Positions 7,197-18,130 of a stretch of DNA of 62,572 nucleotides are shown here, piece by piece. The DNA is taken from contig DJPV01000068.1 in assembly GCA_002437435.1 (NCBI GenBank), positions 113,551 to 176,122 of the forward strand, in the 5' to 3' direction. The DNA is from Lachnospiraceae bacterium UBA6403. GTDB taxonomy: Bacteria > Bacillota > Clostridia > Lachnospirales > Lachnospiraceae. The position numbers and the translations under genes are program-made. Numbering within the stretch: the first letter of the stretch is position 1; each line of letters starts with the position of its first letter. The notes below the pieces were generated by a model. It searched no databases and was not told where the DNA came from. It saw only the letters and a program-made list of their open reading frames with translations.

Positions 7197-9299
7197 ATGA
7201 GCAAAGAATTCAAGACTTATTCTATGGACATTGCCGGCAAGATACTTCGTGTTGATATCGGCAGAGTAGCAGCACAGGCAAATGGCGCTGCGTTTATGCA
7301 CTATGGTGATACAACTGTATTATCAACAATTACAGCATCCGAAAAGCCAAGAGACGGTATCGACTTCTTCCCATTAAGCGTTGAGTATGAAGAGAAGATG
7401 TATGCAGTAGGAAAGATTCCTGGCGGATTCAACAAGAGAGAGGGAAAAGCATCTGAGAATGCGATCCTTACATCCCGTGTTATCGACCGTCCGATGCGTC
7501 CGTTATTCCCTAAGGATTACAGAAATGATGTTACATTAAACAACCTTGTTACATCTGTTGATCCTGAGTGCAGACCGGAACTTGTTGCCATGCTTGGTTC
7601 TGCTATTGCAACAGCTATTTCAGATGTTCCATTCTGCGGACCATGTGCAATGACACAGGTTGGTATGATTGATGGAGAATTCATCATTAACCCATCTCAG
7701 AAACAGTGGGATGAAGGTGATCTGAAGCTTACAGTTGCATCTACAAGCACAAAGGTTATCATGATCGAAGCTGGTGCAAATGAGATCCCTGAGGACAAGA
7801 TGATCGAAGCAATCTACAAAGCACATGATGTAAACCTTTCTATCATTGAATTCATTAATAAGATGGTAGAAGAAGTAGGTAAGCCAAAGCATGATTATGT
7901 AAGCTGTGCAATTCCGGAAGAATTATTTGCAGCTATGAAAGAGATCGTAACTCCTGCTGAGATGGAAGTTGCTGTATTTACAGATGAGAAGCAGGTAAGA
8001 GAAGAAAATATCAGACAGATCAGAGAAAAATTCGAAGAAGCGTTTGCTGACAATGAAGAATGGCTTGCGCTGATCCCTGAAGCATTATATCAGTATCAGA
8101 AGAAGACTGTAAGAAAGATGATCCTAAAAGATCGTAAGAGACCGGATGGACGTGCGATCAACCAGATCAGACCACTTGCTGCTGAGGTTGACATCATTCC
8201 TAGAGTACATGGTTCTGCAATGTTCACGCGTGGACAGACACAGATCTGTGATATCGTAACACTGGCTCCATTATCAGAGATCCAGAAGATCGATGGATTA
8301 GATGAGAATGTAGTATCCAAGAGATATATGCATCATTACAACTTCCCATCATATTCTGTTGGTGAGACAAAGGTATCCAGAGGACCGGGACGTCGTGAAA
8401 TTGGACATGGTGCACTTGCTGAGCGTGCCCTGCTTCCTGTATTACCATCTGTAGAAGAATTTCCATATGCGATCCGTGCCGTATCTGAGACATTTGAGTC
8501 AAATGGTTCTACTTCTATGGCATCTACCTGTGCATCCTGTATGTCACTGATGGCTGCCGGCGTACCATTAAAGTCAATGGTTGCAGGTATTTCCTGTGGT
8601 CTGGTTACAGGTGATACTGATGATGATTATGTAGTATTAACAGATATTCAGGGACTGGAAGATTTCTTCGGAGATATGGACTTCAAGGTAACAGGTACTT
8701 ATAAGGGTATCACAGCGATCCAGATGGATATCAAGATCCACGGATTGACAAGACCGATCGTAGAAGAAGCTATCGCAAGAACAAGAGAAGCAAGATTATT
8801 CATTATGGATGGTGTTATGAGCAGTGCCATTCCTGCACCAAGAACACATGTCAATAAATATGCTCCAAAGATCGTTCAGATCAAGATCGACCCGGACAAG
8901 ATCGGTGAAGTAATTGGTCAGAGAGGAAAGACGATCAATACAATCATTGAGGAGACAGGTGTTAAGATCGATATCGATGATGATGGAAATGTATCTGTAT
9001 GTGGTGTTGATCAGGCAAGCATGGACAAGGCTATGAATATGATCAAGATGATCGTTGAGCCGCTTGTTGTTGGTGATGACTACAAGGGTAAGGTTGTTAA
9101 GATCCTTGATTGTGGCGCGATCGTTTCACTTGCACCAAACAAAGATGGTCTGATCCATATTTCAAAGCTTTCTGATAAGAGGGTTGCAAAGGTAGAAGAT
9201 GTTGTAAATGTAGGCGACGATGTCATTGTTAAGGTTATCAAGATCGATGAAAGAGCTGGACGTATCAGCCTCAGCTTAAAAGATGTTGAGAACAAATAA
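7197..9299 (+). CDS. pnp: Polyribonucleotide nucleotidyltransferase (PNPase)
   Basis: A 700-residue enzyme that degrades RNA 3' to 5' using phosphate. It has the family layout: two RNase PH cores (the second around SNGSTSMASTCA and GDTDDDYVVLTDI), then a KH domain with the motif IGEVIGQRGKTI and a C-terminal S1 domain (GDDYKGKVVKI to RISLSLKDV). The length is normal. AGGAG lies about ten bases before the ATG. It is preceded by its own promoter and hairpin leader. No terminator is visible in the 24 bases before the cellobiose phosphorylase start, so the two are probably co-transcribed. Confidence 0.98.
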   Translation: MSKEFKTYSMDIAGKILRVDIGRVAAQANGAAFMHYGDTTVLSTITASEKPRDGIDFFPLSVEYEEKMYAVGKIPGGFNKREGKASENAILTSRVIDRPMRPLFPKDYRNDVTLNNLVTSVDPECRPELVAMLGSAIATAISDVPFCGPCAMTQVGMIDGEFIINPSQKQWDEGDLKLTVASTSTKVIMIEAGANEIPEDKMIEAIYKAHDVNLSIIEFINKMVEEVGKPKHDYVSCAIPEELFAAMKEIVTPAEMEVAVFTDEKQVREENIRQIREKFEEAFADNEEWLALIPEALYQYQKKTVRKMILKDRKRPDGRAINQIRPLAAEVDIIPRVHGSAMFTRGQTQICDIVTLAPLSEIQKIDGLDENVVSKRYMHHYNFPSYSVGETKVSRGPGRREIGHGALAERALLPVLPSVEEFPYAIRAVSETFESNGSTSMASTCASCMSLMAAGVPLKSMVAGISCGLVTGDTDDDYVVLTDIQGLEDFFGDMDFKVTGTYKGITAIQMDIKIHGLTRPIVEEAIARTREARLFIMDGVMSSAIPAPRTHVNKYAPKIVQIKIDPDKIGEVIGQRGKTINTIIEETGVKIDIDDDGNVSVCGVDQASMDKAMNMIKMIVEPLVVGDDYKGKVVKILDCGAIVSLAPNKDGLIHISKLSDKRVAKVEDVVNVGDDVIVKVIKIDERAGRISLSLKDVENK

Positions 9300-9323
9300 A
9301 TAAAAATACGGGAGGGTATGTGC

Positions 9324-11720
9324 GTGAAATACGGACATTTTGATGAAACCAGAAAAGAATATGTAATAGACAGACCGGATACTCCTGCACCTTGGGCGAA
9401 CTATCTCGGTTCGCCTGCCTATGGTGCGATCATCTCCAATAATGCAGGTGGCTACAGTTTTGAAAAGAGTGGTGCAAACGGAAGAATTATCCGTTATATC
9501 TTCAACAGCTTTGACCAGCCGGGAAGATATGTATACTTAAGAGATGATGATACATCTGATTTCTGGTCAGCATCCTGGCAGCCGGTAGGCAAGAGTCTGG
9601 ATGAATATAAGAGTGAATGTCATCATGGAACTGCTTATACCAATATCATGGCAGATTATTCAGGGATTCATTCAGAGGTACTTTATTATGTACCACTGGA
9701 TAAAACGCATGAGGTTTGGAATGTAACGCTGACAAACAAATCCAATAAGACCAGACATTTGTCTGCGATCGGTTTCTGTGAATTTACAAATGACTGCAAT
9801 TATGAGCAGGATCAGGTAAATTTACAGTATACATTATTTATTTCAAGAACCTATTACAGAGATCAGAAGATCCTTCAGGTGATCAATGAGAATGTAGTAA
9901 ACAGTGAAGTGGATGGAAATGCCGTAAATAAGCGTTTCTTCGGACTTGTCGGCAGCGAAGTTACTTCTTACTGCGGAGATAAAGAAGAATTTCTTGGTAT
10001 GTATCATACATATGCTGATCCGGTTGCTGTTATCAATGGCGACTGCGGTAATAAGCTGAATTATAATGAGAATTCCTGTGGCGCACTTCAGACCAAGATC
10101 ACACTTACACCGGGTGAATCTAAGACATTTTCATTTGTTCTTGGTATGAAGGACGAGGCTGCAGCAAATGAGATCATGAAAGCATATGAAGACGAGACGA
10201 CATGTGCTGCAGAACTTCAGGAGCTGATCGATTACTGGCATGGTAAGTTAAATAATTTCCAGGTTAAGACACCGAGTGAATCATTTAACAACATGATCAA
10301 TACATGGAATTCTTATCAGTGCTTTATGACCTTTATCTGGTCAAGAGCTGCATCCTTTACATACTGTGGTTTGAGAAATGGTTATGGTTACAGAGATACC
10401 GTACAGGATATTCAGGGTATTATCCACCTTGCACCGGAGATGGCACTCGAAAAGATCCGTTTCATGTTATCTGCGCAGGTTGATAATGGTGGCGGTCTTC
10501 CACTGGTTAAGTACACACATAACCCTGGTCATGAGGATACACCGGATGATCCATCTTATGTAAAAGAGACCGGACATCCTGCATATCGTGCAGACGATGC
10601 ATTATGGTTATTCCCAACCATTTACAAATACATTGCAGAGTCAGGTAATATTGGCTTTATAGATGAGGTTATTCCATTTGCAAATAAGGATGAAGGAACC
10701 GTATATGAGCACTTAAAGAGAGCTATTGATTTCTCTATGAACCGTCTGGGCGACAATGGAATGCCTGCAGGACTTCATGCAGACTGGAACGACTGCTTAA
10801 GACTTGGCAAGCGTGGAGAGTCTACATTTGTAGCAATGCAGCTTTATTATGCAATGACTGTAATTAAATATTTTGCAGAACTGAAGGACGATGCAGATTA
10901 TATTGATTATATCAATGAGATCCAGTATAAGATGGGTAACACAATTCAGGAGAAATGCTGGGAGGATGACCGTTATATCCGTGGATATAAAGAGGGCGGT
11001 ATGGTGATCGGTTCCAAGAATGATCCGGAAGCAAGTATGTGGCTGAATCCTCAGTCATGGGCAGTTATCAGCGGCCTTGCTACCAGAGAACAGAGTGAGC
11101 TTGCACTGGAATCCGTTCACAGAGAATTAAATACGCAATACGGTGTCAGACTGATGTTCCCTCCATATAAGAAGCATGCGTTTGATGGAGCATTGATGCT
11201 TCTGTTTAATGCAGGAACAAAGGAGAATGCAGGTATCTTCTCACAGCCGCAGGGATGGATCATCCTTGCTGAAGCATTGATGGGACATGGTAATCGTGCA
11301 TTTGAATATTTTGATGAGAGCTCACCGGCATCTATGAATGACAAGGCAGAGATCCGTAAATTGGAGCCTTACTGCCATGGTCAGTTCACAGAGTCTGTTG
11401 GAAGCCCTTATGAAGGCCGTTCCCATGTTCACTGGCTGACAGGAACCGCATCTACCTGTATGGTTGGATGCGTCGAGGGTATCATGGGTATGCGCCCTGA
11501 TTTCTACGGAATCAAGATCGCACCGGCAGTACCATCTGACTGGAAAGAGTTTGATATCACAAAGAACTATCGTGGCAAGAAGTTGAATATCCATGTTACT
11601 AATCCGGATGGACATGAAAGCGGTTTCCAGAGCCTGACCGTAAATGGAAAGGCAATGGAAGATAACTACATTCCATTTGATGAATTGGATGAAGTAAATG
11701 AGATTTTACTTGTTATATAA
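9324..11720 (+). CDS. Cellobiose phosphorylase (GH94)
   Basis: About 798 residues, normal for the family. It splits cellobiose with phosphate into glucose 1-phosphate and glucose, saving ATP in cytoplasmic use of cellulose or beta-glucan fragments. The N-terminus (KYGHFDETRKEYVI, then NYLGSPAYGAIISNNAGGYS) follows the cellobiose phosphorylase pattern. The catalytic acid lies in LHADWNDCLRLG, and the C-terminal DFYGIKIAPAVP is also typical. I choose GTG 9324 over ATG 9318: GGAGGG at 9311-9316 is eight bases from the GTG but only about two from the ATG, and family members start M-K-(F/Y)-G. There is no signal peptide, so it is cytoplasmic. A close GH94 specificity such as cellodextrin phosphorylase is less likely but not excluded. 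Confidence 0.9.
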   Translation: MKYGHFDETRKEYVIDRPDTPAPWANYLGSPAYGAIISNNAGGYSFEKSGANGRIIRYIFNSFDQPGRYVYLRDDDTSDFWSASWQPVGKSLDEYKSECHHGTAYTNIMADYSGIHSEVLYYVPLDKTHEVWNVTLTNKSNKTRHLSAIGFCEFTNDCNYEQDQVNLQYTLFISRTYYRDQKILQVINENVVNSEVDGNAVNKRFFGLVGSEVTSYCGDKEEFLGMYHTYADPVAVINGDCGNKLNYNENSCGALQTKITLTPGESKTFSFVLGMKDEAAANEIMKAYEDETTCAAELQELIDYWHGKLNNFQVKTPSESFNNMINTWNSYQCFMTFIWSRAASFTYCGLRNGYGYRDTVQDIQGIIHLAPEMALEKIRFMLSAQVDNGGGLPLVKYTHNPGHEDTPDDPSYVKETGHPAYRADDALWLFPTIYKYIAESGNIGFIDEVIPFANKDEGTVYEHLKRAIDFSMNRLGDNGMPAGLHADWNDCLRLGKRGESTFVAMQLYYAMTVIKYFAELKDDADYIDYINEIQYKMGNTIQEKCWEDDRYIRGYKEGGMVIGSKNDPEASMWLNPQSWAVISGLATREQSELALESVHRELNTQYGVRLMFPPYKKHAFDGALMLLFNAGTKENAGIFSQPQGWIILAEALMGHGNRAFEYFDESSPASMNDKAEIRKLEPYCHGQFTESVGSPYEGRSHVHWLTGTASTCMVGCVEGIMGMRPDFYGIKIAPAVPSDWKEFDITKNYRGKKLNIHVTNPDGHESGFQSLTVNGKAMEDNYIPFDELDEVNEILLVI

Positions 11721-11755
11721 TTTATGAATAATTCCATATAAAGTATCAAACAATA

Positions 11756-11785
11756 GGCAGGAAGAAATGCAAAAAACTTCCTGCC
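11756..11785 (+). terminator. Hairpin after cellobiose phosphorylase
   Basis: A perfect 9-bp stem, GGCAGGAAG with CTTCCTGCC, around a 12-base A-rich loop. The following sequence TGTTGTGTT is T-rich but not a pure T-run, so it is a plausible, not ideal, terminator for the pnp/GH94 transcript. Confidence 0.65.
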
Positions 11786-11889
11786 TGTTGTGTTAATGCA
11801 AAGAATTTTTGTTTGAATGAGAAAACAGATATAATATCCGGGTTTGGACAGGCAGAGAAATTCAGATAATAAGAAGGGAAGCAGCTTAT

Positions 11890-12549
11890 ATGGATCAGGA
11901 ATTAAAAAGGCAGGAACTTATTGTAGAAAATGGTCAGATCATCATAAATGGAAACAGGGAAAAATATAATATACTGTTGCTTGATATCATCGGGGAGATC
12001 GAAGGGCATGTCAGCCTTCCATCCGATACCAAGACCACAAAATATGAACATGTTCTGCCAGAACTTGCAGTTGTTCAGGACGATGAGAGTATCAAGGGCG
12101 TATTAGTTTTGTTAAATACAGTAGGCGGGGATGTAGAAGCAGGTCTGGCGATAGCAGAGATGTTGGCATCGATCAGTAAACCGGTTGTTACACTTGTGCT
12201 TGGAGGAAGTCATTCGATTGGTGTGCCGCTTGCGGTGTCAGGAGATATATCCTTTATTGTGCCTACAGCAACGATGGTCGTTCATCCTCTCAGAGTATCT
12301 GATACAGTGCTTGGGGTAAGACAGAATTATGAATATATCGAGCGGATGCAGGATCGTATCATTCGGTTCACATCCTGTCATTCCAATATCGGTGAAGATT
12401 CATTGAGATCGATTATGTTCAATACACAGGAATTATCTAAAGATATTGGTTCGGTTCTTGTCGGAAAAGAAGCGGTCAAATGCGGTATTATTGACCGGGT
12501 TGGTGGAATATCAGATGCATTAAACAAACTCTATGACTTGATAAATTGA
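11890..12549 (+). CDS. tepA: TepA-like ClpP-fold protease
   Basis: A 219-residue protein of the ClpP/crotonase fold related to Bacillus TepA (YmfB). The central segment has the oxyanion-side glycines (NTVGGDVEAGLAIAE), the nucleophile serine in GGSHSIGVPLAVS and the histidine in VVHPLR, so the catalytic set looks complete. TepA was linked to protein translocation and spore-protein handling in Bacillus, where it also sits just upstream of spoIIIE. The same order occurs here, with only uppP in between. There is no signal peptide. The ATG is preceded by GAAGGGAAGCAG. Confidence 0.85.
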   Translation: MDQELKRQELIVENGQIIINGNREKYNILLLDIIGEIEGHVSLPSDTKTTKYEHVLPELAVVQDDESIKGVLVLLNTVGGDVEAGLAIAEMLASISKPVVTLVLGGSHSIGVPLAVSGDISFIVPTATMVVHPLRVSDTVLGVRQNYEYIERMQDRIIRFTSCHSNIGEDSLRSIMFNTQELSKDIGSVLVGKEAVKCGIIDRVGGISDALNKLYDLIN

Positions 12550-12672
12550 TGGAATGATAGTAAAATAGGCTGATGGTTCGTTTTTTTACGGCTTTTGGCC
12601 GGTACATAAAAAACGGTATAGATAGAGAAAATAATATAACAGTGCTGGTTTATACAGCAGATTGGAGCAATT

Positions 12673-13548
12673 ATGTCACTATTAGAATCAATCATTATGG
12701 GAATCATTCAGGGAGCAACCGAATTTCTTCCTGTCAGCAGTTCAGGACATCTCGCAATCTTTAAGAACATGTTTCATGTCAATACAGATACAGGTATCAT
12801 GTTTGATATCCTGCTTCATTTTGGTACACTGGTTGCAATTTTTATTGTGTACTGGAAGGACATCGTTGAACTGATCGTAGAAGGGTTTACGATCATCGGG
12901 CTTGCTTGCTGCAATGTAGGAAGATTTTTTGCAAATCTGTTTTCCAAGGAGAAGAAACCATATCGTAAGATCATTGAAACGGAATACCGTAAATTCGTAA
13001 TGCTTGTTATCTTATCAACGATCGTTACAATGGTGATTGCACTTCCATTTGAGAGTAAGATTGAAAATGCCGGAAATACATTATTAGTTCCGGGAATCTG
13101 TCTCTGTATCACATCCGTGATTTTATTTATTGCTGACCGTATTCAGAAGGGCAATAAAGGGCCTGCAGAGGCTACATATAAGAATTCGTTATTTATCGGT
13201 CTTGCACAGGGTATTGCCACACTTCCCGGTATTTCCAGATCGGGTTCTACTATCACAGCAGGTCTTGCATGTGGATTCAGCAGAGAGTTTGCTGTAAAGT
13301 ATTCATTCATCATGTCGATCCCAACGATTCTCGGAGCATGTATTCTTCAGATCCCGGATCTTGCAGGTGCAAGTCTTGCCGGATCAGAGATCATTAATTA
13401 TGTGATCGGTATGATCGTTGCGGGGGTTGTAGGCTTCCTTTGTATCAAAGTAATGCTGAGATCCGTAAAGAACAATAAATTTAAAGGATATTCCATCTAT
13501 TGTTTATGTGCAGGTGTAATATCTGTCATCTATTATTTTGTACGTTAA
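12673..13548 (+). CDS. uppP: Undecaprenyl-diphosphate phosphatase
   Basis: A 291-residue integral membrane enzyme of the BacA/UppP family that recycles undecaprenyl diphosphate to the monophosphate carrier for peptidoglycan and wall polymers. Both signature motifs are present: GATEFLPVSSSGH near the N-terminus and PGISRSGSTITAGL around residue 180. Several hydrophobic segments account for the rest. Overexpression of this family gives bacitracin tolerance. It lies between tepA and ftsK and probably shares a transcript with ftsK, which starts 26 bases after its stop. Confidence 0.97.
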   Translation: MSLLESIIMGIIQGATEFLPVSSSGHLAIFKNMFHVNTDTGIMFDILLHFGTLVAIFIVYWKDIVELIVEGFTIIGLACCNVGRFFANLFSKEKKPYRKIIETEYRKFVMLVILSTIVTMVIALPFESKIENAGNTLLVPGICLCITSVILFIADRIQKGNKGPAEATYKNSLFIGLAQGIATLPGISRSGSTITAGLACGFSREFAVKYSFIMSIPTILGACILQIPDLAGASLAGSEIINYVIGMIVAGVVGFLCIKVMLRSVKNNKFKGYSIYCLCAGVISVIYYFVR

Positions 13549-13574
13549 TTTATGCAGGTAAGTGGGAGAAGAAA

Positions 13575-16331
13575 ATGGCTGAAACCAGAAAGAAAAACGG
13601 GGCGGCAAAACAGAACGGGACAACCAGAGCCACTGGTGGAACCGGAAAAAATGGTTCGGGAAAGAAAAACAATACAGCTAAAAGATCAAATACAGCATCG
13701 AAACCAAATACATCGAAAAAACAAATGGAACAGCAGATAGAAGAAGATAACAGGGAAGTTCGTCTGGAAGTGGTTCTGTTAGTCATTCTTGCTTTTTCCA
13801 TATTCTTGATGATTGCAAACTTTGGCAAATGTGGAAAGGTCGGCGATGCAATATCCGGCTTTCTGTTTGGCGTGATCGGATTTGCTGAATACATATTCCC
13901 GGTATATCTTTTTATATCATCGGCTTTTGTTATTTCCAATCTTGGTAATAAAAAGGTCAGAAATGAAGTAATCTATATTGGTGTAGTTCTGATGATCGTA
14001 TCCATGATCAGTCAGATGATCTTCACAACCGATTATCTCTCAGTGAAACAGTTATATCTGGATGGATATAAGGAGCATATGGGCGGAGGAATCATCTGCG
14101 GGGGCCTGTTCTTTATTTTCAGGAATACGATCGGTATTGTAGGCGTAACGCTGGTAATGATCCTTGGTGCACTTGTTATGTTTGTACTGATCACGGGAAT
14201 CTCTGTGATCGATACCTTTAAGAATCTGATCAACAGCTTTTACAGGGAAGAAGAATATGAAGAACCGGAGCAGGAACGCAGACCGGTTAAGAAGAATAAG
14301 AAACAGTCCGGGAACAGCCGGGTAAGACTTGAGAATCTGAAGGTTTATGAAAACGAAGAAAATCATAAGGGCAAGGCGAAGGATTTCTTTGAGAATGAGG
14401 ATGAGATCCATGAAATAAATGTACCGGATGATGATTTCCTTACATTTAATAATGATGTAGAGAAGATCGTGCTGCATGACGAGAAGGAGGAACAGATACC
14501 TGTATCGTTTGCAAAGAAAACATCTGTTACAAAAAGCAGGAGAAAATCAGAACCTGCTTCTGTGGAAACGGCAGCAAGCGTATCTCCGGCAGTGCCTGTA
14601 GGCGATACACAGGAGATCCCTGTTCAACAGACAAAGGACATCTTTGATGCTGAATTTGAGGATGAAGAAGATGTACTTTCCGGTGCGATCAATGGAAATG
14701 AGCATCCGGAGGTCGTCAGTGTGATACCGGATGATTATGATCCGGATATGGATTCTGCATTCTCAAGTGTGACAGGAAAAACAGAGAGTTCCCAGACAGC
14801 GAAGAAACCTGCACCGGTAATCGACAAGCCGGGACAGAAAAGCTATAAAGAAGGCACAAAGTATAAGTTCCCGGGATCGAATCTTCTGGCACAGCCACCG
14901 AAGAATCATAATGCGAACCGGGATGCACAGGTACGTTCTACAGCGATCAAGCTGAAGAATACATTGGAAAACTTTGGTGTTAATGTTACGATTACCAATT
15001 ATAGCTGCGGACCTGCAGTTACCCGGTTTGAGATGCAGCCGGAGCAGGGGGTAAAGGTCAGCAAAATCCTTGGACTTGCCGATGATATCAAGTTAAATCT
15101 TGCCGCTGCAGATATTCGTATCGAAGCGCCGATCCCCGGCAAGGCAGCAATCGGAATCGAAGTTCCAAACAAAGAAAATTCAATTGTTGCATTTCGCGAA
15201 CTGGTGGAATCGGATAATTTCAAGAATTCCAAATCCAAGATCGCATTTGCAGTTGGTAAAGATATCAGTGGGCAGGTTATCGTTACAGATATAGCCAAAA
15301 TGCCACATCTTCTGATCGCCGGCGCGACAGGTTCCGGTAAATCGGTCTGTATTAATACGCTTATTATGAGCATCTTGTATAAAGCAAAACCGGAAGAGGT
15401 AAAGTTGATCATGATCGATCCTAAGATGGTAGAGCTTGCCTGCTATAATGGTATTCCACATCTGTTGATCCCGGTTGTGACTGATCCGAAGAAGGCATCT
15501 GGTGCGCTTAACTGGGCGGTAGAGGAAATGACCAGACGATATCAGATGTTTGCAGAATGTGGTGTCAGAAATATACAGGGATATAATGACAAGGTAGAAC
15601 AGGCTCTTGCATCCGGATCACTGGATGATGATAAGTTAAAGAAGATGCCGATGATCGTCGTGATTGTGGACGAGCTTGCTGATCTGATGATGGTTGCTCA
15701 TGGAGAAGTGGAAGACGCGATCGTTCGACTGTCACAGCTTGCCAGAGCAGCGGGTATCCATCTGGTTATAGCAACACAGCGTCCATCCGTAGATGTTATT
15801 ACCGGACTGATCAAAGCAAACGTTCCATCGAGAATCGCATTTGCTGTATCTTCCGGCGTAGATTCCAGAACTATTCTGGATATGAATGGTGCAGAGAAAC
15901 TTCTCGGTAAGGGCGATATGTTGTTCTATCCGACCGGTTATCCAAAACCGGTTCGTGTACAGGGAGCTTTTGTCTCTGATGAAGAAGTGACTGCAGTTGT
16001 TGAATATCTGAAGAAACAGAACGGTGTCGGAACTTACGATGATGATGTATCCAGATCCATTACGCAGACCGGAGCAGCCGGTGCAACGGGTATGGGCGGT
16101 GGAAGCGATAAGGATGATTATTTCGTAGAAGCCGGACGATTTATCATTGATAAAGAAAAAGCATCGATCGGAATGCTGCAACGTGCATTTAAGATTGGTT
16201 TTAACCGCGCAGCCCGTATCATGGATCAGCTTGCAGGTGCAGGGGTCGTAGGACCGGAAGAGGGTACAAAAGCAAGAAAGATACTTATGACGCAGGAAGA
16301 ATTTGACGACTATATAGATAATAATTTATAA
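13575..16331 (+). CDS. ftsK: DNA translocase FtsK/SpoIIIE
   Basis: A 918-residue DNA pump. Order of parts: a low-complexity Lys/Asn/Thr start, four membrane segments (about residues 60-215), an acidic linker of about 240 residues, the motor domain with Walker A GATGSGKSV and Walker B VIVDELADLMM, and the C-terminal gamma winged-helix domain (DYFVEAGRFII to GTKARKILM) that reads chromosome polarity sequences. It moves DNA through the division or sporulation septum. The reading frame is open upstream, but ATG 13575 is preceded by GGGAGAAG and gives the natural basic N-terminus. With tepA upstream and sigE elsewhere in the window, a SpoIIIE role is possible, but the name alone cannot separate the two. 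Confidence 0.96.
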   Translation: MAETRKKNGAAKQNGTTRATGGTGKNGSGKKNNTAKRSNTASKPNTSKKQMEQQIEEDNREVRLEVVLLVILAFSIFLMIANFGKCGKVGDAISGFLFGVIGFAEYIFPVYLFISSAFVISNLGNKKVRNEVIYIGVVLMIVSMISQMIFTTDYLSVKQLYLDGYKEHMGGGIICGGLFFIFRNTIGIVGVTLVMILGALVMFVLITGISVIDTFKNLINSFYREEEYEEPEQERRPVKKNKKQSGNSRVRLENLKVYENEENHKGKAKDFFENEDEIHEINVPDDDFLTFNNDVEKIVLHDEKEEQIPVSFAKKTSVTKSRRKSEPASVETAASVSPAVPVGDTQEIPVQQTKDIFDAEFEDEEDVLSGAINGNEHPEVVSVIPDDYDPDMDSAFSSVTGKTESSQTAKKPAPVIDKPGQKSYKEGTKYKFPGSNLLAQPPKNHNANRDAQVRSTAIKLKNTLENFGVNVTITNYSCGPAVTRFEMQPEQGVKVSKILGLADDIKLNLAAADIRIEAPIPGKAAIGIEVPNKENSIVAFRELVESDNFKNSKSKIAFAVGKDISGQVIVTDIAKMPHLLIAGATGSGKSVCINTLIMSILYKAKPEEVKLIMIDPKMVELACYNGIPHLLIPVVTDPKKASGALNWAVEEMTRRYQMFAECGVRNIQGYNDKVEQALASGSLDDDKLKKMPMIVVIVDELADLMMVAHGEVEDAIVRLSQLARAAGIHLVIATQRPSVDVITGLIKANVPSRIAFAVSSGVDSRTILDMNGAEKLLGKGDMLFYPTGYPKPVRVQGAFVSDEEVTAVVEYLKKQNGVGTYDDDVSRSITQTGAAGATGMGGGSDKDDYFVEAGRFIIDKEKASIGMLQRAFKIGFNRAARIMDQLAGAGVVGPEEGTKARKILMTQEEFDDYIDNNL

Positions 16332-16442
16332 TACAGATTCAAATGATATTTATACAGGGAAAATGCCGGTGATGGGATATAGCGTGCATGGGCAGATTTT
16401 ACCTGATATAGGATAAAATTACACTCAGGGAGGACATATAAA

Positions 16443-18113
16443 ATGTTAAACGACATCGAAATTGCACAGCAGGCAGAGATGAAGAATATAAAGGAGGTTG
16501 CTGCAAAACTTGGTATCAAAGAAGATGATATCGAGGTGTATGGCAAATATAAAGCAAAGCTGTCAGATGAATTGATCACTTCCGTACAGAAGAATGAGAA
16601 TGGCAAGCTGATCTTAGTTACAGCAATTAACCCGACTCCGGCAGGAGAAGGAAAGACAACGATCACAGTCGGACTTGGCGAGGCTATGGGAAGATTGAAC
16701 AAGAAAGCAGTTATTGCACTTCGTGAACCATCACTTGGTCCATGCTTTGGCATCAAGGGCGGTGCTGCTGGCGGTGGATATGCACAGGTAGTTCCGATGG
16801 AAGATCTGAATCTTCATTTTACAGGTGATTTTCATGCGATCACATCTGCAAACAATCTGCTTGCTGCAATGATGGATAACCATATTCATCAGGGAAATGC
16901 ACTCGGCATTGATGTGAACCGTATCGTATTTAAGAGATGTATGGATATGAATGATCGTGCACTCCGTCATACTGTGATTGGACTTGGAAAACGTGTAGAT
17001 GGTGTTCCAAGAGAAGATGGTTTCGTAATCACAGTTGCATCAGAGATTATGGCGATCCTTTGCCTTGCGGCGGATTTCAATGACTTGAAAGAGAGACTTG
17101 GCAGAATCATCGTTGCCTACAATTATCAGAATGAACCTGTAACAGCAAAGGATCTGAAGGCGGTTGGAGCTATGGCTGCACTCTTAAAAGATGCGATCAA
17201 GCCAAATATGATCCAGACATTAGAATATACACCTGCACTTGTGCATGGTGGTCCATTTGCAAATATCGCACATGGTTGTAACAGTGTAATTGCAACAAAG
17301 ACAGCATTAAGGCTGGCAGATTATGTAATTACAGAGGCTGGCTTTGGGGCAGATCTCGGAGCAGAGAAGTTCTTTGATATCAAGTGCCGTATGAACGGAC
17401 TGAAGCCGGATGCAGTTGTTCTGGTTGCAACCGTAAAGGCATTAAAGTACAACGGTGGTGTACCAAAGACAGAACTTGGACAGGAGAATCTGGAAGCATT
17501 AAAGAAAGGTATCGTGAACCTTGAAAAGCACATCGAGAATCTTCAGAAGTATCAGGTTCCGGTTGTTGTTACCTTAAATCGTTTCATCACAGATACAGAT
17601 GCAGAGCTTACATTTGTTGAGAGATTTTGTAAAGACAGAGACTGTGACTTTGCACTTGCAAATGTATGGGAAAAAGGCGGTGAAGGTGGTATCGACCTTG
17701 CGAATGCTGTATTAAATACACTTGAGAACAAAAAGAGTAATTTCAAATTATTATATAAAGATGAGCTGTCGATCAAGGAAAAGATCTCCTGCATCGCAAC
17801 AGAGATCTATGGTGCAGCAAATGTAACATACAGTTCGGAAGCAGAGCACGCGATCGCAAAGATCGAGGATATGGGATTTGGAAACTTTCCTGTATGTATG
17901 GCGAAGAATCAGTATTCTCTTTCGGACGATCCAAAGAAGCTTGGAAGACCGGAAGGATTTGATATTAATATCCGTGAAGTATATGTCAGTGCAGGTGCCG
18001 GCTTTGTGGTAGCAATCACAGGAACGATCATGACAATGCCTGGTCTGCCTAAGGTACCGGCTGCTGAAAATATCGGTGTAAATGATAATGGCGTAATCTG
18101 CGGATTATTCTAA
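16443..18113 (+). CDS. fhs: Formate-tetrahydrofolate ligase
   Basis: A 556-residue cytoplasmic enzyme that makes 10-formyl-THF from formate, THF and ATP. The P-loop-like segment TPAGEGKTT and the following [20 protein letters not shown] are family signatures, and the length is normal. A GGGAGG ribosome-binding site precedes the ATG. folD follows 17 bases downstream, so the two form a one-carbon operon. In acetogens Fhs is the second step of the methyl branch of the Wood-Ljungdahl pathway, but no other pathway genes are in the window, so supplying purine synthesis is the safe reading. Confidence 0.98.
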   Translation: MLNDIEIAQQAEMKNIKEVAAKLGIKEDDIEVYGKYKAKLSDELITSVQKNENGKLILVTAINPTPAGEGKTTITVGLGEAMGRLNKKAVIALREPSLGPCFGIKGGAAGGGYAQVVPMEDLNLHFTGDFHAITSANNLLAAMMDNHIHQGNALGIDVNRIVFKRCMDMNDRALRHTVIGLGKRVDGVPREDGFVITVASEIMAILCLAADFNDLKERLGRIIVAYNYQNEPVTAKDLKAVGAMAALLKDAIKPNMIQTLEYTPALVHGGPFANIAHGCNSVIATKTALRLADYVITEAGFGADLGAEKFFDIKCRMNGLKPDAVVLVATVKALKYNGGVPKTELGQENLEALKKGIVNLEKHIENLQKYQVPVVVTLNRFITDTDAELTFVERFCKDRDCDFALANVWEKGGEGGIDLANAVLNTLENKKSNFKLLYKDELSIKEKISCIATEIYGAANVTYSSEAEHAIAKIEDMGFGNFPVCMAKNQYSLSDDPKKLGRPEGFDINIREVYVSAGAGFVVAITGTIMTMPGLPKVPAAENIGVNDNGVICGLF

Positions 18114-18130
18114 GGAGGAATAGATCGAAT

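Noticed and set aside
13500..13574. Longer N-terminus for FtsK starting at 13500
   Set aside because: It overlaps the end of uppP and has no ribosome-binding site. ATG 13575 has GGGAGAAG and the expected basic start.
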